Source: JAXGPL01 sp040766985
GTDB lineage: Bacteria > Bacillota > Sulfobacillia > JAUYEG01
Reading direction: 5' to 3'
Assembly (NCBI GenBank): GCA_040766985.1
Contig: JAXGPL010000016.1
Span: 1 to 61,619 of the forward strand
DNA length: 61,619 bases
Shown here: positions 1 to 8,263 of the stretch, in pieces
Layout: the number at the start of each line of letters is the position of its first letter
How positions within the stretch are numbered: the stretch's first letter is position 1
Made by a program: the position numbers and the translations under genes
Notes under the pieces: model-generated
Databases searched by the model: none
Told to the model about the DNA's origin: nothing
Seen by the model: only the letters and a program-made list of their open reading frames with translations

Positions 1-478
1 CGAGGGTCGCCGGATCGGCCTCGGGTGGCGTATTCACAACTTCGACAGGGATGCTCACATCGATTGCCGCCCGGAAACCGGTCCCCTGGGCCACGACTTG
101 AGCTAATATCACGTAGGTGTCCAGAGCTACCGGGGGGTTAGCCGATGGAGTAATCTGGACGACCAAATTGCCGTCACCGTCAATCGATAGCACATGCCCC
201 AAGCCGGGCGGGGCAAATGACACATCAACACCCAGGGTCACCGGGTTTGCTGTGCGCACCGCAATCTCGAATGACCTCTTGCCAGTCTGGCCGCGGCCGA
301 CCTCCATAATCGGAGCGACACCGAACTCAGGGGTACCGATCAGAGCATCGGGCGAACTGGTGATCCTCAACGTCCCCTCACTCGTCACCGTCGCCATGCT
401 GTACGACCAGGCCCCAACCATCACCGCGAGCGTGAGGACCAGGGCGCCGATCAGTGCCAGGAAACCCTTTCTGCTCAT
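1..478 (-). CDS. Secreted TasA/camelysin-like protein (partial, C-terminus outside window)
   Basis: The minus-strand frame opens at ATG 478 (an ATG also sits at 481) behind GGGAGGG and stays open to the window edge, giving 159 residues. The N-terminus is a clear Sec signal or anchor: SRKG, then a hydrophobic stretch FLALIGALVLTLAVMVGAWS, then a Ser/Thr-rich extracellular part with short beta-strand-like segments. No catalytic motif is visible. It lies 80 bp downstream of a SipW-type signal peptidase homologue on the same strand, the arrangement seen for TasA/camelysin-family matrix proteins and their peptidase. The assignment rests on signal type and neighbourhood rather than a recognised domain, because the C-terminal part is missing. 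Confidence 0.6.
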   Translation of the reverse strand, partial: MSRKGFLALIGALVLTLAVMVGAWSYSMATVTSEGTLRITSSPDALIGTPEFGVAPIMEVGRGQTGKRSFEIAVRTANPVTLGVDVSFAPPGLGHVLSIDGDGNLVVQITPSANPPVALDTYVILAQVVAQGTGFRAAIDVSIPVEVVNTPPEADPATL

Positions 479-557
479 CATTGAGCCCTCCCGTACTGGG
501 CCGTATGTCCAAATTCCGTACACATTGATTGTCGAAACCGGTCAATGCATTTGTTAC

Positions 558-1625
558 TCATCGCCTGATACTTGCCAATGCCAAGTCGAACCCGTACAGG
601 ACCAGCGCAGCCAATCCGAACTGAATCACCGCCAGAGCCGAGAATCCCCATACTGGTCCCCAGTCCCGCGCCAGCGGGTACAGCCAATCTGCCGGGACGA
701 TTGCCGGCGCGTAGGCGAGGTTGAGCCACCAATCCGCCCGGTCCGCGCCCGAAACGAGCGAAAACGCCTGCGACCCCCTCGCAGGCACAACCGCGAAAGG
801 CCTGTCCACCCTCGCGTCGCCCTGCGGCTCCGCATAGGCCAAGACCAGGAGCGCCAGTGGTGACTCGTTGCGCACCATCACCTGACCGACAGCAGGTGAG
901 ATACCGATGTCGACCGGGCCGGTCGCTGTGCTCCGGGTGAGAGTGCTCGCCTCGGACTCAAGGCTGATCTCCGCATGCCCGCCGACCCAAAGAGTCGCTC
1001 CAACCACCAGTAGGATGCAGATCAGAGCCGCCCCACCGTAGATCCACGCCCTCGACGCGGCCATCGCGCGCCTGCGCCGTACCGAAAGACGTTTACTGGC
1101 TGCACGGGCTGGCGGCACAGCGACGATAACCAACGCCGCGGCAAGTGCAACAATCAGCCGGCCACGGTTGCCCGGCGCTGCGCTCAGCACGCCGAGGCCT
1201 GGAAGCCAGGCCGGGACGCTGCCGATCTGCGGCACGAACCCGTGGACTTCTTCGCGGGCCACCACGGGGACGCCCAACTCCTGATCCTGCTGCTCGAGCC
1301 CGTCGCCCTTGGTCAGCCAACCCTCAGGCGTCTGCCCGACGATCCGCCGGCATAGATCGTGATCCATCGTCCACGGCCGGAAGACGATAATGTCTCCGAC
1401 CTTAGGCTCGCCGAGTCCATACGGCACACAGAGCATCATGCCACCGGAGCGGATGCGGGGCGCCATTGCGTGTCCGCTCGACGGCACCAATCCCCACGAA
1501 CGACCGAGGAACAACTGGCTCGCGGCAGAGACCACAACCAAGACCAGCACCCCAAGAGCGACCCAGCTAAACAGTCGCCACACTTGGCGGCCGGACCTGC
1601 GGTACCGCCGGAGCCACCTACCCAT
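558..1625 (-). CDS. SipW/Sec11-type (S26B) signal peptidase homologue, catalytic residues replaced
   Basis: A 355-residue membrane protein of the S26B signal peptidase family. I chose ATG 1625 because GAGGGGTGGGGAG precedes it; the frame extends upstream to 1706 without a better site. Order: basic N-terminus, membrane segment (about 19-38), the peptidase box (about 46-110), a second hydrophobic stretch (about 140-165), a third (about 185-205), an extra extracellular domain, and a C-terminal membrane segment. The box that normally reads SGxSMxP reads SGHAMAP, so the catalytic Ser is Ala53, and the usual His of HRIV is Arg93 (CRRIV). The later TKGD box (105-108) is present. Known S26B enzymes use a Ser/His dyad, so this protein is probably not a normal protease. 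It is followed by a secreted TasA-like gene, which suggests a joint role in assembly or export. Confidence 0.75.
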   Translation of the reverse strand: MGRWLRRYRRSGRQVWRLFSWVALGVLVLVVVSAASQLFLGRSWGLVPSSGHAMAPRIRSGGMMLCVPYGLGEPKVGDIIVFRPWTMDHDLCRRIVGQTPEGWLTKGDGLEQQDQELGVPVVAREEVHGFVPQIGSVPAWLPGLGVLSAAPGNRGRLIVALAAALVIVAVPPARAASKRLSVRRRRAMAASRAWIYGGAALICILLVVGATLWVGGHAEISLESEASTLTRSTATGPVDIGISPAVGQVMVRNESPLALLVLAYAEPQGDARVDRPFAVVPARGSQAFSLVSGADRADWWLNLAYAPAIVPADWLYPLARDWGPVWGFSALAVIQFGLAALVLYGFDLALASIRR

Positions 1626-1957
1626 CTCCCCACCCCTCGCTGGTGACAGAACTCCCCTGGTGCAGATTGCATGGGTAAGCAGGAGGGCTCGTCTACAGCA
1701 TACCACCTGGGGGTTACCAGGTTGTTAACCAGCTGTCGGGTTGTGGAAATTTAGATCAAATACCCGGCGCACCCCCAAAAAGGGAAACCGGATTGCGAAT
1801 ACTATCTTTCGCATCCGGCTCTAGACTATCCTGCCTGTTAGACCAGTATTCTGCGTATATATCCAGAATGTGCACCCAGAACCAACCGGCACCGCTCGAC
1901 TCTCTATCTAAGCAGGCGACACCTCTCGTGGCGACGCCTGCGGCCTGCGTCGAAAAG
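1626..1957. other. Intergenic, AT-richer than neighbours, with two inverted repeats
   Basis: No supported gene in 332 bp. It holds the upstream region of the signal peptidase homologue and the downstream region of the creatininase gene. Two dyads are visible: ACCTGG/CCAGGT at 1705-1722, about 80 bp upstream of the peptidase start and possibly an operator, and an imperfect hairpin CCGGATTGCGAA/TTCGCATCCGG at 1788-1818. The stretch 1740-1900 has visibly lower GC than the coding DNA on either side. No convincing -35/-10 pair was found. Confidence 0.4.
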
Positions 1958-2776
1958 TTACACCGGCGGCCGCACCGCCTTGAGCTCGACCTTGGCTTTG
2001 CGCATGTCCTCGATGAGAGCCACCATGTCGCGGACCATCGTTTCGTGATACAGCTTGCCCTTCTCCGCGGTCGCCGGCAACGGGTCGCCGCTCGTCCCAT
2101 ACGGCGTGGTCCGCGCACGGTACCCCTCGATGCTCGATGCCGCCACCACCCGATCCCCGGGCACATAGGGATCGCTGCTGAAAAACCGCCGTTCCAGCGG
2201 CATGTTGCGGACGGCCTTGCCCATGTCCACGAGTTCGGGCCGGAGGTGGAGCAGGTGGCCGGTTTCCAACTCGTCCGCATGGCCGACCCCGCCGGGCTCG
2301 GAGGCGCGGATCCGCATCCCCACCTCTGCCCCGAAGTGGTAAGGGTCGACGATCACCACAGCCTGCCCGGTCTCGTTGACCAGGCGGGTCTGCGCGATCT
2401 TGAGCGGGGCGAGGTTGGCTTCCCGGTGGCCGTTGATGATGACGAGCCTGCCGAAGCCGTGATAGGCAAGCGAGGTCCCGATATCGACGACAACGGCGGC
2501 CAGGTGCTCCGGCACCAGGGTGATGGTACCGGGGTAAGCCAGGTGGTGCGGCGACCAACCGTACCACAGGGGTGGCGCAGCCAGCGCTCCGGTTGCCATC
2601 GCCACGTCGGCGGCGAGCCCGATCGCGGTCAACGAATCGGTACCGAGGGGCAGGTGCGTCCCGTGTTGCTCAGTGCTCCCGACGGGCAGCAAGACAACGT
2701 CGTCGTGTTGCAGGTGATCCCGGATCTCTTCCCAGGTGAGCTCCTGTAGCCAGTGCTTGCCGGTCATCCGGTCCAT
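1958..2776 (-). CDS. Creatininase-family amidohydrolase
   Basis: A 272-residue metal-dependent amidohydrolase of the creatininase / MftE-like family. The start is ATG 2776, behind GGAGGAGGTAGG; the open frame upstream to 3148 runs through a repeat region and is not coding. The family metal-binding signature is visible: Glu36 and His38 in STEQHGTHLPLGTD with Asp47, His117 in INGHREAN, and the later GHADELETG acidic box. The family hydrolyses cyclic amides (creatinine, pyrrole and formamido substrates, peptide maturation); the substrate here cannot be read from the sequence. It stands alone, between a TasA-like locus and cobO. The common NGHGGN is NGHREAN here, a mild deviation. Confidence 0.85.
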   Translation of the reverse strand: MDRMTGKHWLQELTWEEIRDHLQHDDVVLLPVGSTEQHGTHLPLGTDSLTAIGLAADVAMATGALAAPPLWYGWSPHHLAYPGTITLVPEHLAAVVVDIGTSLAYHGFGRLVIINGHREANLAPLKIAQTRLVNETGQAVVIVDPYHFGAEVGMRIRASEPGGVGHADELETGHLLHLRPELVDMGKAVRNMPLERRFFSSDPYVPGDRVVAASSIEGYRARTTPYGTSGDPLPATAEKGKLYHETMVRDMVALIEDMRKAKVELKAVRPPV

Positions 2777-2792
2777 TGAACCTACCTCCTCC

Positions 2793-2830
2793 GTTGCGCG
2801 TGGCGCATGGCGCGTTGCGCGTTGCGCATC
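2793..2830. repeat. Short GC-rich repeats GTTGCGC(G/A)T
   Basis: Immediately upstream of the creatininase ribosome-binding site, the units GTTGCGCGT, GGCGCATG, GCGTTGCGC and GTTGCGCATC follow one another with almost no spacer. Their GCGC cores are self-complementary. No coding role is likely; the stretch falls within the leader of the creatininase transcript. Confidence 0.5.
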
Positions 2831-2898
2831 AAGCTTTGCGCTTTGAGCGGGCGTCTTGGCGGTGCGGGCCGCCCCCGGCCGCCGGCGACTGCAGCGAG

Positions 2899-3116
2899 TT
2901 GGTGCCGACGGGAGCAAGTCTCGCGGCGAGTTGCACCCGTGGGCGCAATCCCGTGTCCTCACTTGTGCTCCACGGCACGATTTCGCGGCTGTTGCGCCCA
3001 GGAGCACCGACCTTGGCGCCATGTTGTGCTCCTGGGCACCGGTCCGCCGCCGCGTTGTGCTCCTCGACACCGCCCCCGCCCCGACGTTGTGCCCCACGGC
3101 ACCACCGACGGGGCAG
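2899..3116. repeat. Degenerate tandem repeat, seven units of about 32 bp, each with a small palindrome
   Basis: Seven units start at 2899, 2931, 2963, 2992, 3024, 3055 and 3087 (spacings 32, 32, 29, 32, 31, 32). Each opens with TTG followed by a 14-nt core such as GTGCTCCTGGGCAC (3026-3039), GTGCTCCACGGCAC (2965-2978) or GTGCCCCACGGCAC (3089-3102). Each core is a partial palindrome, and some units carry it in inverted orientation (2994-3007), which creates a perfect 12-bp inverted repeat between 2996-3007 and 3026-3037. The period is not a multiple of three and units differ widely outside the core, so neither coding nor CRISPR is likely. It lies between cobO and the creatininase gene. Confidence 0.65.
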
Positions 3117-3150
3117 CCCGCTGTCCGCAGCCCCCGGCCTGAGCCCATGA

Positions 3151-3699
3151 CTAGTACTCGATGCCCTCACGGGCGGGAACGCCCTTCTGATAGTGGTGTT
3201 TGATCTCCAATACCTCGCTGACCATATCGGCGCGCTTGACGAGTTCGGGCCGCGCGCCGCGCCCGGTCAGCACCACGTCGAGCCCGGGCCGGCGGGCGTC
3301 GAGCAACTCCAGCACTGCCGCCAGCGGGACCAGGCCGTAGTCGACGGCGACGTTGATCTCGTCGAGGATGACCATATCCCATTTGTCCGAAGTCAGAGCA
3401 TCCCTAGCCTCGGCGATGGCCTCACCGGCGAGCCTGAGATCTTCGGCTCCCGGGTTGCCGCGCTCGACGAACGTGGGCAGACCTTTCTGTACGATTTCAA
3501 ACCCGGGCAGCATGCGGGCGGCCTTGCACTCGCCGTAGGAGTCGTCGCCCTTCATGAACTGCAGCATCAAGACGCGCCTGCCGTGCCCTACCGCGCGCAT
3601 CGCGAGGCCGAGAGCGGCAGTCGTCTTGCCCTTGCCGTTGCCGGTATAGATCATCAACAGGCCTTGCTTCTCCTGCTTCTGCTTCGCCTCGCCTGACAA
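3151..3699 (-). CDS. cobO: Cob(I)yrinic acid a,c-diamide adenosyltransferase
   Basis: A 182-residue CobA/CobO-type corrinoid adenosyltransferase, which transfers the 5-deoxyadenosyl group from ATP to Co(I) corrinoids. The unusual family P-loop TGNGKGKTTAALGLAMRA is at residues 19-36, followed by a Walker-B-like MVILDEINVAVDYG and a C-terminal TGR-RPELV box, all characteristic. The start is TTG 3699 behind GGGGGG; an in-frame ATG at residue 16 lies too close to the P-loop. The length matches the family. It belongs functionally with cobU-cobT-cobS near 55 kb. Its upstream neighbour is a sugar transporter on the same strand 86 bp away, so cotranscription is possible but not informative. Confidence 0.93.
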   Translation of the reverse strand: MSGEAKQKQEKQGLLMIYTGNGKGKTTAALGLAMRAVGHGRRVLMLQFMKGDDSYGECKAARMLPGFEIVQKGLPTFVERGNPGAEDLRLAGEAIAEARDALTSDKWDMVILDEINVAVDYGLVPLAAVLELLDARRPGLDVVLTGRGARPELVKRADMVSEVLEIKHHYQKGVPAREGIEY

Positions 3700-3739
3700 T
3701 GCCAGCCCCCCATCTCAAGCACGTGTGTTATTCCAGCCG

Positions 3740-3779
3740 GTGCCGGAGCTAGTCTACCCTTCGGTAGGCTGCCGGCACG
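3740..3779 (-). other. Nested hairpin in the gap upstream of cobO
   Basis: GTGCCGG at 3740-3746 pairs with CCGGCAC at 3773-3779, enclosing an inner hairpin CTACC/GGTAG at 3756-3770. It sits between the transporter stop (3786) and the cobO start. There is no clear U-run, so it may be a weak terminator or a processing signal. Confidence 0.35.
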
Positions 3780-3785
3780 TCCTGC

Positions 3786-5126
3786 CTACGCAGGACGCCC
3801 CAGCAGCCGCCCAGCCCTTCCCAGAAACCATGCTCCCACACCGCACAGGCAACCGGCGATTATGCCCACCGCCCGGGGGCCCCACGCCACACCGGGCAAC
3901 GCGCCGAACTGGGAAAAGACCATGCCGACCACCCAGGCAGAAATCGCTAGCGCCCCCTTGAGGGCCAGCCCCTGCGCCCCAAAGTGCAGCGCCTCCTCGC
4001 CGTCGCCGTGCACCTCGCGGTGGTGATCGGTGATTTCGGCAAGGATCGGGCTCGTCAGTGTGTACACGAAGGCCAACGCCGGCCCAGCCAGGACGATCGC
4101 CGCAAGCGTGCCGAACCGCCCGCTGATGGTCAGCGGCAGCACCACGGCCAACCACAGCGCCGCCCTGCGGAGGGCGATGACCTTGCCGACCCTGGCGGCG
4201 ACTTTCGCGACCAGCGGGATTGCGACGGCGGTGCCGGCGATGTTGAACAGCCCCAGGGTGCCGACGGCGCTGCGCGGTTGTTGCAGCACAAGCGTTACGA
4301 GATATGGCAGGGAGATACTGACCATGTTCAGGCCGATCCAGAGAGCTGCGAAGCCCAGAAGGAACTGGCCGAAGGCAGGGTTTCCGGAAACCAGCCGCAC
4401 CGCATCTGCGATTGGGCCGCGGACCCCGGAGGGCTTGTCGGGGCGTGCGCGGACGGGGTCTTCACGGCGCGGCCCGTTGGCAAAGGCGAACCCCACCACC
4501 AGGAAACACAACACGGCAGCGCAGGCCAGGACAGCGTTGCCCACCTGGACGCCGATCCGGTCAAAGAGCTTGGCCGACAGCAGCACGGTGACACCGCCGC
4601 CGGCTACCGACGCCGTGGCCTGGATACTCGAGAGCTTGACGCGGGTCGCCGAGTCGGTCGCAATCTCCGGCAGCATGGCGAGGTACGGGCAGACCACCAC
4701 GGTGTAGAGCGCGAAGAACAGCGACAGCGTCACAGACATCCGCAGGGCCCGCAGGATGATGGGCACCCCGGTGTAAGGCAACCAGAGCATCATGAAGACC
4801 AGGCCCATTGGTACAGCGCCGCCGAGCACGAACGGCAGCCGGCGGCCGAGGCGGCTCCGGGTGCGGTCGCTCCAACGCCCGATCACCGGGTCTGCGAGCG
4901 CATCGGTGACGCGGCCGAGGGCCATCGCCAGCCCGAAAACGCCGAACCCGGCGCCGCTTCCTCCGGTCAGGCCCTCGTCGTGCGAACCTGTGACATGGAA
5001 CATCAGCCAGGTCACGATGAGGGTGGTCAGCATCGTCGAGGCAAAGGACCCCAGGCCGTAGACAATTGCCTTCCAGCCGGGAAGGCGCGGCGACTGCGCA
5101 GCCCGTGGGATGGGACGGCGGTCCAT
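3786..5126 (-). CDS. GPH-family (MFS) sugar:cation symporter
   Basis: A polytopic membrane protein of 446 residues with about twelve hydrophobic segments, of the glycoside-pentoside-hexuronide family within the MFS. The family loop after helix 2 is clear: DALADPVIGRWSDRTRSRLGRR. The conserved helix-4 region near VVCPYLAMLPEIATD is also typical. The start ATG 5126 has GGGGGTGA seven bases upstream; the frame runs on to 5216 without an SD. The substrate, a sugar or glycoside taken up with Na+ or H+, cannot be specified. No sugar-catabolic gene is adjacent. Confidence 0.85.
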   Translation of the reverse strand: MDRRPIPRAAQSPRLPGWKAIVYGLGSFASTMLTTLIVTWLMFHVTGSHDEGLTGGSGAGFGVFGLAMALGRVTDALADPVIGRWSDRTRSRLGRRLPFVLGGAVPMGLVFMMLWLPYTGVPIILRALRMSVTLSLFFALYTVVVCPYLAMLPEIATDSATRVKLSSIQATASVAGGGVTVLLSAKLFDRIGVQVGNAVLACAAVLCFLVVGFAFANGPRREDPVRARPDKPSGVRGPIADAVRLVSGNPAFGQFLLGFAALWIGLNMVSISLPYLVTLVLQQPRSAVGTLGLFNIAGTAVAIPLVAKVAARVGKVIALRRAALWLAVVLPLTISGRFGTLAAIVLAGPALAFVYTLTSPILAEITDHHREVHGDGEEALHFGAQGLALKGALAISAWVVGMVFSQFGALPGVAWGPRAVGIIAGCLCGVGAWFLGRAGRLLGRPA

Positions 5127-5320
5127 GCGCGGGTCACCCCCAACGGAAACAGCAAAGCCTTCGTTAGCTACTATTGGAGTTCCTGCGATAGATGACCGCC
5201 GGCGCAAAGAAGGCATGCCTCCGGAGCGCCAAAGCGCCTAAGCCGCCAAAGCTCCCGAAGCGGCGAAGCATGGGACAGCCTTTCGGTGTAAACTGTCTTC
5301 AAGGCAAGGAGGGACTGGGG

Positions 5321-5584
5321 ATGGATCTGCACGTCATCGAGGTCGGCGTAGTGACCACGTTATCGATCTGGGTTTATCTCTTCTCGCCGAGCGGGATCTC
5401 GCGGATGGCCGCCGCCGCGATGTTCTTCCTCAACCTGATCTGGGTGATCTTCGAGCGTGAGCACCCGGATACGGGGAAGCAGGCGCCGCGGCCGCAGAGG
5501 CGTCCTGAGCCGCCGGCTGAGGAAGGTGAGGCTGCCGGTACCCAGACAGACGACGCGGCTCCGCGCAGCCCGCGGGTTATCTGA
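5321..5584 (+). CDS. Small membrane protein, unknown
   Basis: An 87-residue protein with ATG 5321 preceded by AAGGAGG at ideal distance. A short periplasmic N-terminus (MDLHVIEVG) leads into one or two hydrophobic segments (about 9-23 and 29-46), then a hydrophilic Pro/Glu/Arg-rich tail. No family is recognised. It is convergent with the LarA gene and overlaps its stop by 8 bp. The good SD and clean hydrophobic pattern support it as real. Confidence 0.6.
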   Translation: MDLHVIEVGVVTTLSIWVYLFSPSGISRMAAAAMFFLNLIWVIFEREHPDTGKQAPRPQRRPEPPAEEGEAAGTQTDDAAPRSPRVI

Positions 5585-6971
5585 CCACCGGGATTCCGTA
5601 GGGGCCGTCGGCAAGCACGGCCACCCTTGGCCTGCGACCCTCACGTTCGTGGTGCCGCCTGACCGCTTCCCGCACCGCCGCTCCCATCATCGTCCCAAGC
5701 TCAGCGGGCTCTTTGCCGTAACGCTCGGCCTCCGGCAGCAACGTGTGGCCATCGAAGCCCGGGATGATTTCGTAATCCGCAGCTTCAAGGCCCGTGCCGC
5801 AGTAGTAGAGGTCACGCGGGTCGACCTTTGCGAGGACCTTGCCCCACATCTGCGGCTCCCATTGGTCGGGCACAAAGCGCCACTCGGGCGCCATGATCAA
5901 CCGCTCGTACCGCTCGGGGCCGAACAGCTTGAGCAGGTGCAACAAGGTGCGGTATCGCGCGCTCCCGATGGGGTCGACGTCCGTGTGGTGAGCGGCGATG
6001 ACCAGCTTGCCCCCCGGGCGCAGCGCTGAGGCGCCGACGACGCCGGCCTTGGCCGCCTGGTAATGGTTGATCCCGACCCTGCCGGCGTGGACCACGGCGA
6101 CGTCGTAGAACCTGTCAACCGGGATGCCGGCGTAAGACCTGAGGGTGTCGACGGCCGCGCGGTGGGCAGCCTGGAGTTCGCCTGCAAAGACGCCGGTCAG
6201 CCGGAAAGTCCTGTCCAACGTAACGTTCACGATGAAATCTGCGCCCGCCAGCAACGCCCCTTCGAGCGCCTCTTCGTGGCACGGGTTGCCTTCGAGGACC
6301 AGGTCCGCGACTCCGGGCGCGGCAAGCATCTCCGCGCCGTGGAAGATGAAGGTGCTGTCCTCTCCGATCAGACCCGGGACGATCGCCTTGCGCCCGCCGG
6401 ACGCCCCGGCCATGAAATGGCTCTCCACAAGGCCGGTGAGGATCTTCAGGTCCGCGTCGAGGTAGGTCGTGTTGACCTCAAGCCGCGTCCCGCGCCTCGT
6501 CGTCCCGACGTACCGCAGCGATGAACGGTCGCGGCAATCGTGGTTCGCCAGGCGTACGCCTGCCGCTATCACCTGCGGGTCGAGCATCTGGGCCAGTTCC
6601 TGGCCGGTCATCGCCCGGTGTGTGCCGGTGGCAACCAGAACCGTCACATGCTCGGCGCGGAACCCATGCTCCAGTAAAGCGGAAACCACCGGCCACACGA
6701 TGCCCGAATCGCCGCGGTACGGGACAGGGCGGGTGTTGTCGGAGATGACAACCACGGCCTTTGCCTCAGGGTTGGCCGCGATCTTGGCGGCGGCGACGGC
6801 ACCCAACGGCGGGCACCCCATCGGGTCTGCGAGCGCCGCCCGCACCGCGACAGCGGGATAGGCCAGCGGCTCGACCTTGCGCATCGTCAGCACGTCGGCC
6901 CAGGCCGGCGCCTCAACCGGCACCTTCCACCGGCCGAGATCAAACTCAACCGTCATGGTTGCCGTTGCCAT
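5577..6971 (-). CDS. larA: LarA-family nickel-pincer 2-hydroxyacid racemase/epimerase
   Basis: A 464-residue protein of the LarA (DUF2088) family, which uses a nickel-pincer nucleotide cofactor to racemize or epimerize 2-hydroxyacids. The diagnostic residues are present: DNTRP (78-82), TGTHR with His118, His185 in VESHFMAGASGGRKAIVPG, and Lys195, the residue that tethers the cofactor in LarA. The start ATG 6971 overlaps the TGA of the upstream dehydrogenase by one base (TGATG), so the two are translationally coupled. Coupling to an alcohol dehydrogenase suggests that a hydroxyacid is interconverted and then oxidized or reduced. No larB/larC/larE cofactor genes lie in the window. The true substrate may not be lactate. 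Confidence 0.85.
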   Translation of the reverse strand: MATATMTVEFDLGRWKVPVEAPAWADVLTMRKVEPLAYPAVAVRAALADPMGCPPLGAVAAAKIAANPEAKAVVVISDNTRPVPYRGDSGIVWPVVSALLEHGFRAEHVTVLVATGTHRAMTGQELAQMLDPQVIAAGVRLANHDCRDRSSLRYVGTTRRGTRLEVNTTYLDADLKILTGLVESHFMAGASGGRKAIVPGLIGEDSTFIFHGAEMLAAPGVADLVLEGNPCHEEALEGALLAGADFIVNVTLDRTFRLTGVFAGELQAAHRAAVDTLRSYAGIPVDRFYDVAVVHAGRVGINHYQAAKAGVVGASALRPGGKLVIAAHHTDVDPIGSARYRTLLHLLKLFGPERYERLIMAPEWRFVPDQWEPQMWGKVLAKVDPRDLYYCGTGLEAADYEIIPGFDGHTLLPEAERYGKEPAELGTMMGAAVREAVRRHHEREGRRPRVAVLADGPYGIPVVR

Positions 6972-8263
6972 CAGCCCACCGGTGCCTGGACAGCAGGGAT
7001 GAGCCCGAGGTCGCCCGACGCAGCGGCCTCGAGCACTGGGCGCATGTAGGTTTCCAGGGATCCGGCTTCAAGCGCGACCGGCATGTTGCGGAGCTTCATC
7101 GAAAGCTGTGGATCGGCTGCGGCGCGCAGAGCTTGCTCGATATATCGCGAATCCCAGCCCGGCAGTTCTTCAAGGCGCCAGGGGTAGCCAAGTTTGCGGC
7201 TGAGGGCGATCATCGCGCGGGCGACGGCTTCGCCGAGTTGACGGCCTCGCAACTGCTCGAGATCCTCGTGCAGGTATCCATAGCGTTTGTAGATCTCGGC
7301 GACGCCAGCGAGGCGCCGCTCGATGGCCGGCGCGAAGAACACCGTCCAGTACGGGTTGAGGATGGCGCACGCCCTGCCGTGCGGCGCGACGTCGACCAAC
7401 GAGAAACTGTTCAAATGCGGTCCATTGGTCCCGCCGACCATGATGGCGTAGCCGCCGAGGTCCGTGCCGAGGCCGAGGGCGACGCGCGCCTCTCCGTCCG
7501 CGGAGTCGTCCACCGCGGCCGGAAGGTACTTGACGAGGAGCTCGACCCCCGTGTGCGCAATTTCGTTGACCTCCTCCAGGTCCGCAGCCGGAGCTCCGTA
7601 TAGCACCTCCAGGCAGTGCGCAATCCCGTCGAACGCCCCGTCGGCGGTCAGTGCCGGCGGCATGCTGTGGGTCAGGTCGTAGTCGAACACGGCGCGCGGG
7701 GGTGTAAGCGTATCGTCCACGATGAGCTTCTTCTGTCCGGTCTTAAGGTCCGTGATATTGGAGTACTTGGTCAGGTGGGCTGCCGAGCTGCTCGCCGTCT
7801 GCACGGCAACAACCGGCGCCGCGGAAACCCCTGCCCCATCAAGCGCAGCCCGCGCCATCCCGGTGCCGAACAAGGTTTCGATCGTCGCCTCTTCGCAGTC
7901 TAGCGCCGCGAGGACTGCCGCGGCCTTGGCAGCGTCGATCGTGCTGCCCCCGCCTACGGCCACGATGACCTCCGGCCTCCGGGAGGAGACGGTTTTCGCC
8001 AGCCGGAGCACGTCCCCGCGCGGAGCATTTGGGGCGGCGCCCGGAACAGGACCGCCCGCAAGCTCGACGGAGTTGGCGGAAAGAGACCCGATCACCTGGT
8101 CGAGCGCCGGGCGAAGCCATCTTGACTCGCTCGCGATTACCAGCGCCGAGCGCCCCAAGGCGGCAGCGTGCCTGCCGGCGGATTCGAGACAACCGGGACC
8201 AAAGCTATAGGCCTCGCCCTTCCAGTGGTTGAGAAGATCTTTGGCCTTTACCTGCAATCTCAT
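6971..8263 (-). CDS. Iron-containing alcohol dehydrogenase
   Basis: A 430-residue group III (iron-dependent) alcohol dehydrogenase. An N-terminal nucleotide-binding region carries VGGGSTIDAAKA (about 103-114). The C-terminal helical metal-binding region has the Asp/His ligands of ADGAFDGIAHCLE and the two later His of GPHLNSFSLVDVAPHGRAC. The start ATG 8263 has GGAGGAA upstream. It is the first gene of a two-gene unit with larA (one-base overlap). The family oxidizes or reduces varied alcohols, hydroxyacids and aldehydes with NAD(P); pairing with LarA favours a hydroxyacid substrate. That is inference. Confidence 0.88.
   Translation of the reverse strand: MRLQVKAKDLLNHWKGEAYSFGPGCLESAGRHAAALGRSALVIASESRWLRPALDQVIGSLSANSVELAGGPVPGAAPNAPRGDVLRLAKTVSSRRPEVIVAVGGGSTIDAAKAAAVLAALDCEEATIETLFGTGMARAALDGAGVSAAPVVAVQTASSSAAHLTKYSNITDLKTGQKKLIVDDTLTPPRAVFDYDLTHSMPPALTADGAFDGIAHCLEVLYGAPAADLEEVNEIAHTGVELLVKYLPAAVDDSADGEARVALGLGTDLGGYAIMVGGTNGPHLNSFSLVDVAPHGRACAILNPYWTVFFAPAIERRLAGVAEIYKRYGYLHEDLEQLRGRQLGEAVARAMIALSRKLGYPWRLEELPGWDSRYIEQALRAAADPQLSMKLRNMPVALEAGSLETYMRPVLEAAASGDLGLIPAVQAPVG

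Noticed and set aside
2899..3116. The 32-bp repeat array as a CRISPR
   Set aside because: Neither repeats nor spacers are constant: the shared core is only about 14 nt and degenerate, and there are no cas genes.
1756..3150. Long frames over the creatininase gene and repeat region (for example 1756-2280 and 2776-3150)
   Set aside because: They are shadow frames rich in Arg, Pro and Ala without SD; the creatininase frame explains the conserved motifs, and the repeat period is not a multiple of three.
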